A DNA stretch of 64,000 nucleotides, from the NCBI RefSeq assembly GCF_001427985.1, contig NZ_LMSA01000002.1:215550-279549 (forward strand), read 5' to 3'. The position numbers were made by a program, and so were the translations under genes. Shown piece by piece: positions 29,682 through 39,461 of this stretch (its first letter is position 1; every line of letters begins with the position of its first letter). Source of the DNA: Knoellia sp. Soil729 (GTDB lineage: Bacteria > Actinomycetota > Actinomycetes > Actinomycetales > Dermatophilaceae). The notes beneath the pieces were generated by a model. It did no database searches, was not told where the DNA came from, and saw only the letters and a list, made by a program, of their open reading frames with translations.

Positions 29682-29736
29682 CGGCATACCTGCGGGTATG
29701 CCGCGAGGCGGCCTCCCGATCGGGAGACCGCCTCGC
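29682..29736 (-). terminator. Two adjacent hairpins downstream of rho and the Lrp gene
   Basis: CGGCATACC (29682-29690) and GGTATGCCG (29695-29703) form a small stem made only of two inverted octamer motifs. Immediately after it, 29703-29736 forms a 17-bp stem (GCGAGGCGG.. with ..CCGCCTCGC). Convergent genes end on both sides. Confidence 0.7.
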
Positions 29737-29758
29737 AGTGGTCAGGGAAGCCTGCGAC

Positions 29759-31858
29759 TCAGCTGTCCTCGGCCTCGAGCTTCGCGGAGCTGGTCTGCTG
29801 GACCTGCACCAGGAACTCGTAGTTGGTCTTGGTCTTGCGCAGGCGGTCGAGCAGGAGCTCGATGCCCTGCTGGCTGTCGAGCGCGGCCAGGACACGACGC
29901 AGCTTCCACATGATCTTGAGCTCGTCGGGTGCGAGGAGGATCTCCTCGCGACGCGTGCCCGAGTTGTTGATGTCGACCGCCGGGAAGATGCGGCGGTTGG
30001 ACAGGCCGCGGTCGAGCTTGAGCTCCATGTTGCCGGTGCCCTTGAACTCCTCGAAGATCACCTCGTCCATGCGCGAGCCCGTCTCGACGAGGGCGGTCGC
30101 GAGGATCGTGAGCGAGCCCCCGTCCTCGATGTTGCGCGCGGCGCCGAAGAACTTCTTCGGCGGGTAGAGCGCGGCCGAGTCGACGCCGCCCGACAGGATG
30201 CGGCCGCTCGCGGGGGCCGCGAGGTTGTAGGCGCGACCGAGCTTGGTGATCGAGTCGAGCAGCACGACGACGTCGTGACCCATCTCGACGAGCCGCTTGG
30301 CACGCTCGATGGCGAGCTCGGCGACCGTGGTGTGGTCCTCGGCGGGACGGTCGAACGTCGAGGCAATGACCTCACCCTTGACCGCACGCTGCATGTCGGT
30401 GACCTCCTCGGGGCGCTCGTCGACGAGCACGACCATGAGGTGGACCTCGGGGTTGTTGGTCGTGATCGCGTTGGCGATCGCCTGCATCACCATCGTCTTG
30501 CCGGCCTTGGCCGGGGCGACGATGAGGCCGCGCTGGCCCTTGCCGATCGGGGCCACGAGGTCGATGATCCGCGTGGTGAGGATGCCGGGCTCGGTCTCGA
30601 GGCGGAGGCGGTCCTGCGGGTAGAGCGGGGTGAGCTTGCCGAACTCCACGCGCTTGAGCGCGTCGTCGGAGCTCATGCCGTTGATGGAGTCCAGGCGCGC
30701 CAGCGGCGTGTACTTCTGGCGGTTGTTGCGGGTGCCGACGGACTGCTGCTGCGGCTCCTCGCCATCGCGCGGTGCCTTGGTCGCGCCGACCACCGCGTCG
30801 CCCTTGCGCAGGTTGTGGCGCTTGACCATGCCGAGCGGAACGTAGACGTCGTGGTTGCCCGGCAGGTAGCCCGAGGTCCGGACGAACGCGTAGTTGTCGA
30901 GGATGTCGAGAATGCCGGCGACGGGGACGAGCACGTCGTCCTCGGTGATCTGCTGCGACTCGTTCTCGTGCTGGGTCTCGCCACCGGGGCTCACGCGACG
31001 CTTGTCACGGTCACGGTCGCGGTTGCGGTTGCGGTTGCGGCGACGACGTCCGCTGCGACCGCTCTCGTCGTCGTCGTCGTCACCCGGGCCGTTGTGGTCC
31101 TGGGCGCGGTCGTGGCGGCCGTCGCGCTGCTCGGCGTTGCGCTCGCGCTGCTGCTCGCTGCGACCGTCACGGTCCTGCGGACTGCGGTCCCGCTGTTGGG
31201 CACTGCGGTCCCGCTGTTCGCGACCGTCACCGTCCTGGGTGCTGCGCTCACGTGGCTCGCGGGCCTCACGCTGCTGGCCATTGCGGTCGCGCGACTCGCG
31301 AGCCTCGCCGTCCTGGGCGGTGCGGTCCGAGCCGTCGCGGTCCGAACCACTGCGGTCCTGGGCGGTGCGGTCCTGGGCGGTGCGGTCCGAGTCATGACGA
31401 CCCGAACGGCTGCGGTTCTCGCGGCTGGACTCCTGCGCGGAGGCATCGGCCTCCTCAGCGCGGTCCCTGCGATGGCCACGGTCCTCGCGCGGAGCCTCGG
31501 ACTGGCTCGGCGCGCTGGACGTCTCCTGCTTGGGGGTCACCTGACCCGACGAGGAGGCGCGACGCGACCGTGTCCTCACGGGAGCGTCGGATGCAGCGGA
31601 CGGCGCGTGGAACGCAGCGGACGGGGCGTCGGATGCGGCGGACGGGGCATCGGAGGACGCCACGGGCCCGCTCTCACCGTTCTGCCGCGACTTGATGGCG
31701 GCCACGAGGTCGCCCTTGCGCATCTTGGCGGTTCCCGAGATGCCCATGCTCGAGGCAAGTCCCTGCAGCTCGGCGAGGCGCATGGCCGTCAGCGAACCGG
31801 ATCGGCGCGGGCTCTGCCCGGACGCACTGGATGCCTCAAGAGTGGTGGTGTCTGTCAC
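29759..31858 (-). CDS. rho: Transcription termination factor Rho with long disordered insertion
   Basis: Hexameric RNA-DNA helicase ending transcription. 699 residues against 419 in E. coli. Layout: Rho_N SAP-like motif (about 25-60), a very hydrophilic insertion of about 230 residues (roughly 65-300) rich in Arg, Asp, Gln and Ser with many DR/TAQD repeats ending in an RNRNRDRDRD tract, then the RNA-binding cold-shock domain (GILDILDNYAFVR) and the ATPase domain with Walker A APAKAGKT. Insertions of this type are known in high-GC actinobacteria and bind RNA in some. GTG start at 31858 with AAGGA upstream. Confidence 0.96.
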   Translation of the reverse strand: MTDTTTLEASSASGQSPRRSGSLTAMRLAELQGLASSMGISGTAKMRKGDLVAAIKSRQNGESGPVASSDAPSAASDAPSAAFHAPSAASDAPVRTRSRRASSSGQVTPKQETSSAPSQSEAPREDRGHRRDRAEEADASAQESSRENRSRSGRHDSDRTAQDRTAQDRSGSDRDGSDRTAQDGEARESRDRNGQQREAREPRERSTQDGDGREQRDRSAQQRDRSPQDRDGRSEQQRERNAEQRDGRHDRAQDHNGPGDDDDDESGRSGRRRRNRNRNRDRDRDKRRVSPGGETQHENESQQITEDDVLVPVAGILDILDNYAFVRTSGYLPGNHDVYVPLGMVKRHNLRKGDAVVGATKAPRDGEEPQQQSVGTRNNRQKYTPLARLDSINGMSSDDALKRVEFGKLTPLYPQDRLRLETEPGILTTRIIDLVAPIGKGQRGLIVAPAKAGKTMVMQAIANAITTNNPEVHLMVVLVDERPEEVTDMQRAVKGEVIASTFDRPAEDHTTVAELAIERAKRLVEMGHDVVVLLDSITKLGRAYNLAAPASGRILSGGVDSAALYPPKKFFGAARNIEDGGSLTILATALVETGSRMDEVIFEEFKGTGNMELKLDRGLSNRRIFPAVDINNSGTRREEILLAPDELKIMWKLRRVLAALDSQQGIELLLDRLRKTKTNYEFLVQVQQTSSAKLEAEDS

Positions 31859-32110
31859 GAAGGATCCTTCACCTCGTCAGTGGGCCCTGCCCGCGCAGGG
31901 CGGGGCCGAAGTGGGTGCCAGAGATCTGGCGGGTGTGTTCCACGGGGCCTGCCGACATCCGGCGCGTGACTCAGCACGAACGGCCAACAGTGGAGGGTGC
32001 GGATTCGCGGTAGGCATCGGTTGACAAGAACGCTTCCCCGGCATCAACTACGACCGCCCTTTCACTCTAACACCAGAGGGCCTGCGCGGTCGCAGACTTG
32101 GTGGGCGCGC
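31859..32110 (-). promoter_or_regulatory. rho leader and promoter region
   Basis: A 252-base gap without a gene. On the minus strand a TAGAGT -10 candidate lies at 32069-32064, giving a leader of about 200 bases. A small hairpin (GCCCTG..CAGGGC, 31884-31901) lies 25 bases before the rho start. A long rho leader would fit autogenous control, but nothing here proves it. Confidence 0.35.
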
Positions 32111-33043
32111 TCAGCCTTCGAGCACCTCGACACCACGAGGCGGTATGCCGGGCAGCAGCACTCGCCAGAGCCCACCTCCGGCGCGGCCGACCGCCGACGC
32201 TGTCGCCGTCGTGGCGAGGACGAGCACCGAGGGTCCGGCACCCGAGATCACGGCGGCGTGGCCGGCGGCGCGCAGCTCGTCGACCAGGGCCATCGACAGT
32301 GGGTAGGACGGCCGCCGGGGCTCCTGGTGGAGCCAGTCGCGCGTGCCGTCGAGGAGGTGTTCGGGAGCCGACGTCAGGGCATGGACGAGCAGGGCGGCAC
32401 GAGCAGAGTTCGCAGCGGCATCGGCGAGCCGGACCTGCGCCGGCAGGACCGCGCGCGCGGTGGCCGTCGACAGCTGGGTCTCCGGAGTGAACACCACGGG
32501 GACGACCTCCGGGTGGGCGCCCAGGCGCAGGGTGCTCGTCCCCTGGGCGGGGTCGTCGGACCACGAGAGGGTCACCCCACCGAAGACGCTCGCCGAGGAG
32601 TTGTCGGGATGGCCCTCGAGTCGGGCGGCGAGGTCGTTGACGGCGGTGAGATCGAAGGCGTCGGCCGCGCGGCCGTCACGCAGCGCGAGCAGGGCGTGCG
32701 CGAGGCTGACGCCTGTGACGATGGCGGTCGCCGAGGATCCCATGCCGCGGCCGTGCGGGACCGCGTTGTCGCACTCGAGCCGCAGCCCCTCCGGTGCCGC
32801 CTCCCCCAGGTCCTCGAAGGCGTGACGCAGGCTGCGGAAGACGAGGTGCGAGACGTCGGTCGGGACGACCTCGGAGCCTTCACCCCGGACGCTGACCTCG
32901 AGACCGGGTTCGACGAGAACCGTTGCGCGACAACCGTCCCAGACGCCCAGGGCCACGCCGATCGAGTCGAAGCCCGGACCCAGGTTCGCGCTGCTCGCGG
33001 GCACACGAACAGCAGCAGAGAGGCCCGGCAGCCACTCCCCCAC
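32111..33043 (-). CDS. thrB: Homoserine kinase
   Basis: GHMP kinase phosphorylating homoserine in threonine biosynthesis. 310 residues; ATP loop GRGMGSSATAIV near residue 97 and VPASSANLGPGFD near the start; the late GHGG-type loop is GHAAVISGAGPSVLVLA. Two bases after the end of thrC on the same strand; last gene of the argS-lysA-hom-thrC-thrB run. Confidence 0.96.
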   Translation of the reverse strand: MGEWLPGLSAAVRVPASSANLGPGFDSIGVALGVWDGCRATVLVEPGLEVSVRGEGSEVVPTDVSHLVFRSLRHAFEDLGEAAPEGLRLECDNAVPHGRGMGSSATAIVTGVSLAHALLALRDGRAADAFDLTAVNDLAARLEGHPDNSSASVFGGVTLSWSDDPAQGTSTLRLGAHPEVVPVVFTPETQLSTATARAVLPAQVRLADAAANSARAALLVHALTSAPEHLLDGTRDWLHQEPRRPSYPLSMALVDELRAAGHAAVISGAGPSVLVLATTATASAVGRAGGGLWRVLLPGIPPRGVEVLEG

Positions 33044-33045
33044 GA

Positions 33046-34134
33046 TCAGCTCGCGAAGCCGAGGACCTCGGCGACGGCGTGCGCCTCGGCCGAGACCTTG
33101 ACCGGCTCGATCTCCGAACCGTCAGCGGTGCGCAGGGCCCACTGCGGGTCCTTGAGCCCGTGGCCCGTCACCGTGCAGACGATCGTCGCATCGGCCGGGA
33201 TCTCGCCCCGCTCGCTGGCCTGGACGAGGCCCGCGATGCTCGCGGCCGACCCCGGTTCCACGAAGATCCCCTCCGTCGAGGAGAGCAGCCGGTGGGCGGC
33301 GAGGATCTGCTCATCGGTCACCGACTCGATGCGCCCACCCGACTGGTCGCGGGCCTCCTCGGCCTGGCGCCACGACGCCGGGTTGCCGATGCGGATCGCC
33401 GTCGCGATGGTCTCCGGGTCGTCGACCGGGTGACCGAGGACGATCGGTGCGGCACCGGCCGCCTGGAAGCCCCACATCTGCGGCGTGCGGGTCGAGACGG
33501 CCGGCAGGCCCTCGGCGTCGGTGGCGTACTCGGTGTAGCCACGCCAGTAGGCCGTGATGTTGCCGGCGTTGCCGACCGGGAGGATGTGGATGTCGGGGGC
33601 GTCGCCGAGGGCGTCGACGATCTCGAAAGCAGCGGTCTTCTGACCCTCGATGCGCGCGGGGTTGACCGAGTTGACCAGCTCCACGGGGTGTACCTCGGCG
33701 AGCTTGCGGGCCACCGTGAGGCAGTTGTCGAAGTTGCCGTCGACCTGGATCAGCGTGGCGCCGTGGGCGATGGCCTGGCTCAGCTTGCCCATCGCGATCT
33801 TGCCCTCGGGGACGAGCACCGCGCAGGTCATGCCGGCCTTGGTGGCGTAGGCCGCCGCCGAGGCGCTCGTGTTGCCCGTGCTCGCGCAGATGACCGCCTT
33901 GGCCCCGCGGCCCTTGGCGTAGGAGATCGCGCTGGTCATGCCGCGGTCCTTGAACGAGCCGGTGGGGTTGAGCCCTTCGTACTTGACGAGGACGTTGGCC
34001 CCGACGAGCTCGGACAGGTGCTCTGCCTGGATGAGCGGGGTCCCGCCCTCGTGCAGGGTCACGACAGGTGAGCCGGCAAGCATCGGCAGGCGGTCGGCAT
34101 ACTCACGGATGACTCCGCGCCACTGGTGTGCCAC
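33046..34134 (-). CDS. thrC: Threonine synthase
   Basis: PLP enzyme converting O-phosphohomoserine to threonine. 362 residues from a GTG at 34134, one base after the hom stop, with the hom end supplying GGAG. The PLP lysine lies in [11 protein letters not shown] (about residue 60), and the phosphate-binding loop in [13 protein letters not shown]. Threonine-synthase form of the compact (ThrC2-type) class. Confidence 0.97.
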   Translation of the reverse strand: MAHQWRGVIREYADRLPMLAGSPVVTLHEGGTPLIQAEHLSELVGANVLVKYEGLNPTGSFKDRGMTSAISYAKGRGAKAVICASTGNTSASAAAYATKAGMTCAVLVPEGKIAMGKLSQAIAHGATLIQVDGNFDNCLTVARKLAEVHPVELVNSVNPARIEGQKTAAFEIVDALGDAPDIHILPVGNAGNITAYWRGYTEYATDAEGLPAVSTRTPQMWGFQAAGAAPIVLGHPVDDPETIATAIRIGNPASWRQAEEARDQSGGRIESVTDEQILAAHRLLSSTEGIFVEPGSAASIAGLVQASERGEIPADATIVCTVTGHGLKDPQWALRTADGSEIEPVKVSAEAHAVAEVLGFAS

Positions 34135-34135
34135 G

Positions 34136-35533
34136 TCAGGCTCCTTCCACGCGCATCCACGAGACGACGGCGTCGACCGTGTCCAGACCGGTGAGGGCAT
34201 CGACGGTGGCGGCCAGCGCCGAGTCCGTCGCATGGTGCGTGACGATGACGAGGGACGCACGTGACTCGTCGCCCTCACCCAGCACCCGCTGACGGACGGT
34301 CTCGATCGAGACGCCGTGCTCGGCGAACGCGGAGGCGACCTGGGCAAGGACGCCCGGGCGGTCGGCCACCGCAAGACTGATGTGGTACCTCGTGGTCGCC
34401 TGCCCCATCGCGGCGACCGGCAGGTCGGCGTAGGCCGACTCGGCGGGCCCGTGCCCACCGGCGAGGCGGTGTCGAGCCACGGCGACGACGTCGCCCAGGA
34501 CGGCGGACGAGGTCGGCTCACCACCGGCACCCTTGCCGTAGAACATGAGCTCGCCGGCAGCCGACGCCTCGACGAACACCGCGTTGTAGGCGTCACGGAC
34601 AGAGGCCAAGGGGTGGCTGCGCGCGATCATGGCCGGGTGGACGCGCACGCTCACGGCGCTGGGAGCGCCGGAGTCGTCGCGCACCAGCTCGCAGATCGCG
34701 AGCAGCTTGACCACCGCATCCATCTCGCGCGCCGCCTGGATGTCGGCAGCGGAGACCTCGGTGATGCCCTCGCGGTGGACCTGGTCGATCGAGACCCGGG
34801 TGTGGAAGGCCAGCGACGCGAGGATGGCTGCCTTGGCGGCGGCGTCGAAACCCTCGACGTCGGCCGTCGGGTCGGCCTCGGCGTAGCCCAGGGCCTGCGC
34901 CTGCTCCACGGTCTCGGCGAAGCCGGCGCCGGTGCTGTCCATCTTGTCAAGGACGAAGTTGGTCGTGCCGTTGACGATACCCAGCACCCGCTGCACGTCG
35001 TCACCGACGAGGGACTCCCGCATGGGTCGCACGATCGGGATCGCCCCGGCAACAGCCGCCTCGTAGTAGAGGTCGACGTTGTTCTCGGCCGCGGCGGCAT
35101 AGAGCGTGGGCCCGTCCTCGGCGAGGAGCGCCTTGTTGGCGGTGACCACCGACGCGCCGTGCTTCATGGCGGTGAGGATGAGCTCACGTGCCGGGTCGAT
35201 GCCGCCGATGACCTCGATGACCACGTCGGCGCTGCGTACCAGGGTGTCGGCGTCAGCGGTGAAGAGCGAGGGGTCGACAGGAACGTCGGGGCGGGGACGT
35301 TCCGGTCGCCGCACGGCGATGCCGATGAGCTCGAGCCGAGCACCGACCCGGGAGGCCAGGTCGTCCCCGTTGCGCACGAGCATGGTCGCGACCGCCGACC
35401 CGACGACACCACACCCGAGCAGGGCAACCTTGAGGGTGGGCAGCGGCGTGCTGGTGGGGGAAGCCATCTCGGCGGGGATCTCCTCGGGCGTCACGGCCTC
35501 GACCCGGCCAGCGACATCATTGAGCTGCGACAT
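34136..35533 (-). CDS. hom: Homoserine dehydrogenase
   Basis: NAD(P)H-dependent reduction of aspartate semialdehyde to homoserine. 465 residues: nucleotide-binding [11 protein letters not shown] near residue 40, catalytic region with [11 protein letters not shown] and [16 protein letters not shown], and a C-terminal ACT domain ([18 protein letters not shown]) for feedback by threonine. An internal ATG at 35467 is an alternative start that removes 22 residues. One-base overlap with lysA. Confidence 0.97.
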   Translation of the reverse strand: MSQLNDVAGRVEAVTPEEIPAEMASPTSTPLPTLKVALLGCGVVGSAVATMLVRNGDDLASRVGARLELIGIAVRRPERPRPDVPVDPSLFTADADTLVRSADVVIEVIGGIDPARELILTAMKHGASVVTANKALLAEDGPTLYAAAAENNVDLYYEAAVAGAIPIVRPMRESLVGDDVQRVLGIVNGTTNFVLDKMDSTGAGFAETVEQAQALGYAEADPTADVEGFDAAAKAAILASLAFHTRVSIDQVHREGITEVSAADIQAAREMDAVVKLLAICELVRDDSGAPSAVSVRVHPAMIARSHPLASVRDAYNAVFVEASAAGELMFYGKGAGGEPTSSAVLGDVVAVARHRLAGGHGPAESAYADLPVAAMGQATTRYHISLAVADRPGVLAQVASAFAEHGVSIETVRQRVLGEGDESRASLVIVTHHATDSALAATVDALTGLDTVDAVVSWMRVEGA

Positions 35534-36972
35534 CAGCTGCTCCCGACGTCGAGAGCCAGCAGATCGTCGATCGTCTCACGACGCACGATGACCCGTGCCT
35601 TGCCGTCTCGGACCGCGAGCACAGGTGGACGGGGGGTGTGGTTGTACTGGCTCGACAGGGCGCGGCAGTACGCGCCGGTCCCGGGGACGGCGATGAGGTC
35701 GCCCGGCTGGGTGTCGGCCGGCAGCCACTCGTCCTGCACGACGATGTCGCCGCTCTCGCAGTGCTTGCCGACGACACGGGCCAGCATCGGTTCGGCATCG
35801 GAGCGCCGGTTGGCCAGGGTGCACGAGTAGTCGGCCTCGTAGAGCGCGGGTCGCACGTTGTCGCTCATGCCCCCGTCGACGGAGACATACGTCCGGGAGT
35901 GGTGGTCACCGAGCTCGACCGGCTTGACGGTGCCGACCTCGTAGAGCGTGAACGTCGACGGGCCGGCGATGGCGCGACCGGGTTCGATCGACACCCTGGG
36001 CACGCGCGTGAGGTCACCGTCGCCGATCGCCTTGAACTCGCGGCCCACGATGTCCGCCAGCTGCTCCCCGAGCTCACCCGGATCGAGGGGCGTGTGCTGG
36101 GACGTGTAGGCCATGCCGAACCCGCCCCCGAGGTCGATCTCGGGGCTGTGGTGCCCGAGCTCGTCGGCGATCTGCGCGTGCAGCCCCACGAGGCGCCTCG
36201 CGCTCATCTCGAAGCCCCCGGTGTCGAAGATCTGGCTACCGATGTGGGAGTGCAGACCCCGCAGGTCAAGGGTGTCGTGCGCCAGCACCACCCTGGCCGC
36301 CTCGAGGGCCTGCCCGCCGGAGAGGCTGAAGCCGAACTTCTGGTCCTCGTGCCCGGTCGCGATGAACTCGTGGGTGTGGGCCTCGACGCCGACCGTCACC
36401 CGGATCATCACCGGTGCGACGACACCCAGGTCGGCCGCGACCTGCGCCACCCGCTCGATCTCGATGAACGAGTCGACGACGATCCGGCCGACGCCGTAGT
36501 CCAGGGCGTCACGGATCTCGGTCAGGGACTTGTTGTTGCCGTGGAAGCCGATCCGCTCGGCGGGGAAGCCAGCGCGGCGAGCCACGGCGAGCTCGCCACC
36601 GCTGCACACGTCGAGCGAGAGACCCTCTTCGGCGACCCAGGTCGCGACGGCCGTGCAGAGGAACGCCTTGCCCGCGTAGTAGACGTCGGCACCTCCGCAG
36701 ACGGTCTGGAACGGTGCCGTGAAGTCGTCGCGGTAGGCCCTCGCCCGGGCGCGGAAGTCGCCTTCGTCGACGACGTATGCCGCAGTGCCGAAGTCGCGCG
36801 CGATGCTCACCACGTCGAGACCGGCGACGGTCACCCGGCCCTCGCCGTCACGGCATACGGAGTGTGGCCACAGCTGCGGCAGCAGCGCGTTGACGTCGTC
36901 GGGGAACGGCAGGTAGAGCGGCGGGCCGCCGTAGCCGTCGGCGTGGAGGGCACCGGCCTCGTGCGAGCGCAT
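35533..36972 (-). CDS. lysA: Diaminopimelate decarboxylase
   Basis: Last step of lysine synthesis. 479 residues of fold-type III PLP enzyme; the PLP lysine is in YYAGKAFLC near residue 102, HSHIGSQIF and the GGGFG phosphate loop follow, and the C-terminal CESGD(I/V) holds the catalytic cysteine from the second subunit. Begins 11 bases after the argS stop and overlaps hom by one base. Confidence 0.97.
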   Translation of the reverse strand: MRSHEAGALHADGYGGPPLYLPFPDDVNALLPQLWPHSVCRDGEGRVTVAGLDVVSIARDFGTAAYVVDEGDFRARARAYRDDFTAPFQTVCGGADVYYAGKAFLCTAVATWVAEEGLSLDVCSGGELAVARRAGFPAERIGFHGNNKSLTEIRDALDYGVGRIVVDSFIEIERVAQVAADLGVVAPVMIRVTVGVEAHTHEFIATGHEDQKFGFSLSGGQALEAARVVLAHDTLDLRGLHSHIGSQIFDTGGFEMSARRLVGLHAQIADELGHHSPEIDLGGGFGMAYTSQHTPLDPGELGEQLADIVGREFKAIGDGDLTRVPRVSIEPGRAIAGPSTFTLYEVGTVKPVELGDHHSRTYVSVDGGMSDNVRPALYEADYSCTLANRRSDAEPMLARVVGKHCESGDIVVQDEWLPADTQPGDLIAVPGTGAYCRALSSQYNHTPRPPVLAVRDGKARVIVRRETIDDLLALDVGSS

Positions 36973-36983
36973 CGGTCAGTCCC

Positions 36984-38630
36984 TCACATGCGCTCGGGCG
37001 CGCTGACGCCGAGCAGGTCGAGGCCGTTGGCGAGCACCTGGCGCGTGGCGTCGTTGAGCCACAGCCGGGTGCGGTGGAGGTCGGTGACCTCCTCCTCGGC
37101 GTTCATCGGCCGCACCCGGCAGGTGTCGTACCACTTGTGGTAGCGGCCGGCGAGGTCCTCGAGGTAGCGCGCGACACGGTGGGGCTCGCGCAGGTGCGCC
37201 GCCTGGGCGACGACGCGCGGGAAGTCGCCGAGCGTGGCGAGCAGGGTGGCCTCGGTCGGGTCGGCGAGCAGCGCGGGGTCGAAGCCGTCCTCGCGGCGCA
37301 CGCCGTCCTCCCCCGCGAGACGCGACACGTTGGCCGTGCGGGCGTGGGCGTACTGGACGTAGAAGACGGGGTTGTCGTTGGTCTGCTTGCGCAGCTCCTC
37401 ACCCTCGAGGGACAGGGGGCTGTCCGCGGGGTAGCGCGCCAGCGAGTAGCGAACGGCGTCGGTCCCGATCCAGCTGAGGAGGTCGTTCAGCTCGATGATG
37501 TTGCCGGCCCGCTTCGACAGCTTGGCGCCGTTGAGGTTGACCAGCTGGCCGATCCGCACGTCGATGTTGACGTCCGGGTCGTCACCCGCTGCCGCCGCGA
37601 TCGCCTTGAGCCGGTTGATGTAGCCGTGGTGGTCGGCGCCGAGGAGGTAGATCTTCTCGGTGAAGCCGCGGTCCTTCTTGCTCAGGTAGTAGGCGGCGTC
37701 GGCGGCGAAGTACGTCGGCTCCCCGTCCGCGCGGATGAGCACCCGGTCCTTGTCGTCGGTGAAGTCGGTGGTGCGCAGCCACACCGCACCGTCCTTGTCG
37801 TAGACGTGCCCCTGCTCGCGGAGCCGGGCGACGGCCTGCTCCACCGCACCGCCGTCGTGCAGCTCCTGCTCGGAGAACCAGACGTCGAAGAAGACCCCGA
37901 ACCGCTCGAGCGTCTGCTGGATCTCGGCGAGCTGCGCCTCGTAGGCCAGGGGCCGGGCGACGGCGACGGCTTCGTCGTCGGGCAGCTCCAGCAGGTCGGG
38001 GCGCTGCTGGGTCACGATCTCGGCGAGGTCACCGATGTAGGCGCCGGGGTAGCCGCCCTCCGGAGTGGGCTCGCCCTTGGCACTGGCGAGGACGCTCAGC
38101 GCGAACTTGTCCATCTGGGTGCCGGCGTCGTTGATGTAGTACTCGGCCGTGACGTCTGCCCCCGACGCCGCGAGCAGTCGCCGCATCGAGTCACCCAGCG
38201 CTGCCCACCGGGTGTGCCCGATGTGCAGCGGGCCGGTCGGGTTGGCCGAGATGAACTCGAGGTTGATGGTGTGGCCGGCCTCGGAGTCGTTCTTCCCGTA
38301 TGCCGTGCCGCTCTCGACGATGCTTCGCGCGAGCTCGCCGGCGCTGGCGGCATCGAGGGTGATGTTGAGGAAGCCGGGACCTGCGACGTCGACCTGCGTG
38401 ATGCCGTCGATCGCGGTCAGGCGCTCGGCGAGGCGCGTCGCGAGGTCTCGCGGCGGCATACCCGCCGGCTTGGCGAGCTGGAGGGCGACGTTGGTGGACC
38501 AGTCGCCGTGGTCACGGTTCCTGGGTCGCTCCACGCGCACCTCGGCCGGGATGTCGGCGGTGAAGTCACCAGCGGCGGAGGCCTCGAGCAGGGCAGCCCG
38601 GATCGCGGACGAGAGTTCTTCGGGAGTCAC
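36984..38630 (-). CDS. argS: Arginyl-tRNA synthetase
   Basis: Class I synthetase charging tRNA-Arg. 548 residues; HIGH-type motif GPLHIGHTRW near residue 125, KMSK-type KLSKRAGN near 385, and the C-terminal DALR anticodon-binding domain. It heads the lysine/threonine operon, a standard actinobacterial order. A tRNA-Arg gene lies 0.5 kb upstream on the other strand. Confidence 0.97.
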   Translation of the reverse strand: MTPEELSSAIRAALLEASAAGDFTADIPAEVRVERPRNRDHGDWSTNVALQLAKPAGMPPRDLATRLAERLTAIDGITQVDVAGPGFLNITLDAASAGELARSIVESGTAYGKNDSEAGHTINLEFISANPTGPLHIGHTRWAALGDSMRRLLAASGADVTAEYYINDAGTQMDKFALSVLASAKGEPTPEGGYPGAYIGDLAEIVTQQRPDLLELPDDEAVAVARPLAYEAQLAEIQQTLERFGVFFDVWFSEQELHDGGAVEQAVARLREQGHVYDKDGAVWLRTTDFTDDKDRVLIRADGEPTYFAADAAYYLSKKDRGFTEKIYLLGADHHGYINRLKAIAAAAGDDPDVNIDVRIGQLVNLNGAKLSKRAGNIIELNDLLSWIGTDAVRYSLARYPADSPLSLEGEELRKQTNDNPVFYVQYAHARTANVSRLAGEDGVRREDGFDPALLADPTEATLLATLGDFPRVVAQAAHLREPHRVARYLEDLAGRYHKWYDTCRVRPMNAEEEVTDLHRTRLWLNDATRQVLANGLDLLGVSAPERM

Positions 38631-38639
38631 CCGCGAAGT

Positions 38640-39074
38640 CTATTGGCCGGGTATCTGCGGTCGTCCCTCGGCCGCGAGGCGTGAGATGACCTCCACGAGG
38701 TCGGCGGGGTCGAACGGTTTGGCGACGAACGAGTCGAAACCGGCGAGGGCTGCCTCGCTGCGGTCGTGCGCCGTCGTCGACGCGGTCACGAGGATGGTCG
38801 GGACGTCCTTGAGCCGCGGGTGGGCCCGGATGGCCGCGATGGCCCACCAACCGTCACGTCGGGGCGTCTGTGCGTCGAGCACGATCACGTCGGGAACCCG
38901 GGCTGCGGGGTCGATGAGGTGGCTCATCGCCTCGTGCCCGTCAGTGGCCTCGAGGACGTCGAAACCCTCGAGCTCGAGGTTGATCCGGATGATGGCCCGG
39001 ATCGACTCGATGTCGTCGCACACCATGACCAGCGGACGAGGCGTGATAGCCACGACAGCAGGACCGGATTCCAT
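38640..39074 (-). CDS. Single-domain response regulator
   Basis: 144 residues consisting of one receiver domain and no output domain. Acidic pocket VMVCDDIESIR, phospho-acceptor Asp in DVIVLDAQTPRRDGW (about residue 72), Thr in ILVTAS and Lys in FVAKPFDP. Such proteins act by protein-protein contact or in phosphorelays; no histidine kinase is in the window. It ends nine bases before argS and may be in the same transcript. TAGAGT lies seven bases before its ATG. Confidence 0.88.
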   Translation of the reverse strand: MESGPAVVAITPRPLVMVCDDIESIRAIIRINLELEGFDVLEATDGHEAMSHLIDPAARVPDVIVLDAQTPRRDGWWAIAAIRAHPRLKDVPTILVTASTTAHDRSEAALAGFDSFVAKPFDPADLVEVISRLAAEGRPQIPGQ

Positions 39075-39081
39075 ACCGAGA

Positions 39082-39087
39082 ACTCTA
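39082..39087 (-). promoter_or_regulatory. -10 element TAGAGT of a leaderless promoter
   Basis: TAGAGT on the minus strand ends seven bases before the ATG of the response regulator gene, with no ribosome site between. Confidence 0.45.
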
Positions 39088-39148
39088 GGCTGCTACCCTC
39101 CCTGAGCATCCCAGAACGGCACGAATCTCCAGCATGCGGACGGTTCGA

Positions 39149-39220
39149 GCCCCCGTAGCTCAGGGGATAGAGCACCGCCCTCCGGAGGCGGGAGCGCAGG
39201 TTCGAATCCTGCCGGGGGCA
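39149..39220 (+). tRNA. tRNA-Arg (anticodon CCG)
   Basis: A 72-base cloverleaf: acceptor GCCCCCG with CGGGGGC, D-stem GCTC/GAGC, anticodon stem CCGCC/GGCGG around loop CTCCGGA (anticodon CCG, reading CGG), T-stem GCAGG/CCTGC around TTCGAAT, discriminator A. The 3' CCA is not encoded. A terminator follows immediately. Confidence 0.97.
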
Positions 39221-39272
39221 CGCGAAGCAGGCCGGTGAATGACACGGAGTGTCGATTCACCGGCCTTTCGCG
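39221..39272 (+). terminator. Terminator of tRNA-Arg
   Basis: AGGCCGGTGAAT (39229-39240) pairs with ATTCACCGGCCT (39255-39266), with an inner GACAC/GTGTC stem, and TTT follows. Confidence 0.85.
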
Positions 39273-39320
39273 TCCCCCGGCAGAAGTCACAGGCGCTTCG
39301 AACGGAGTGAGAGCGCCGAC

Positions 39321-39388
39321 GGGGCACCAACGACCAAGGCCCCGAACCGCGCGAAGCGCTGGTTCGGGGCCTTGTTCGTTGGTGCCCC
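39321..39388. repeat. 28-bp-arm inverted repeat between tRNA-Arg and the CNNM genes
   Basis: Arms 39321-39348 and 39361-39388 (GGGGCACCAACGA.. and its complement) differ at one base and enclose a 12-base loop. It lies after the tRNA terminator and before a third hairpin, so this 240-base gap holds three consecutive stem-loops and no gene. Confidence 0.7.
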
Positions 39389-39393
39389 ATGCG

Positions 39394-39454
39394 ACTGATT
39401 GCCCGTTAGGACAGTGACTCGCTGCGCTCGCAACTGTCCCAACGGGCAATAAGT
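39394..39454. terminator. Inverted repeat, TTGCCCGTT family copy 3
   Basis: ACTGATTGCCCGTTAGGACAGT (read as 39394-39415) pairs with 39433-39454 with two mismatches. Like the other two copies it lies just past the 3' end of a minus-strand gene. Confidence 0.65.
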
Positions 39455-39461
39455 CGGGGTT

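Noticed and set aside
29204-31969. 921-codon open frame opposite rho
   Set aside because: Shadow of the rho gene; it runs through the repetitive insertion and overlaps the Lrp gene in another frame.
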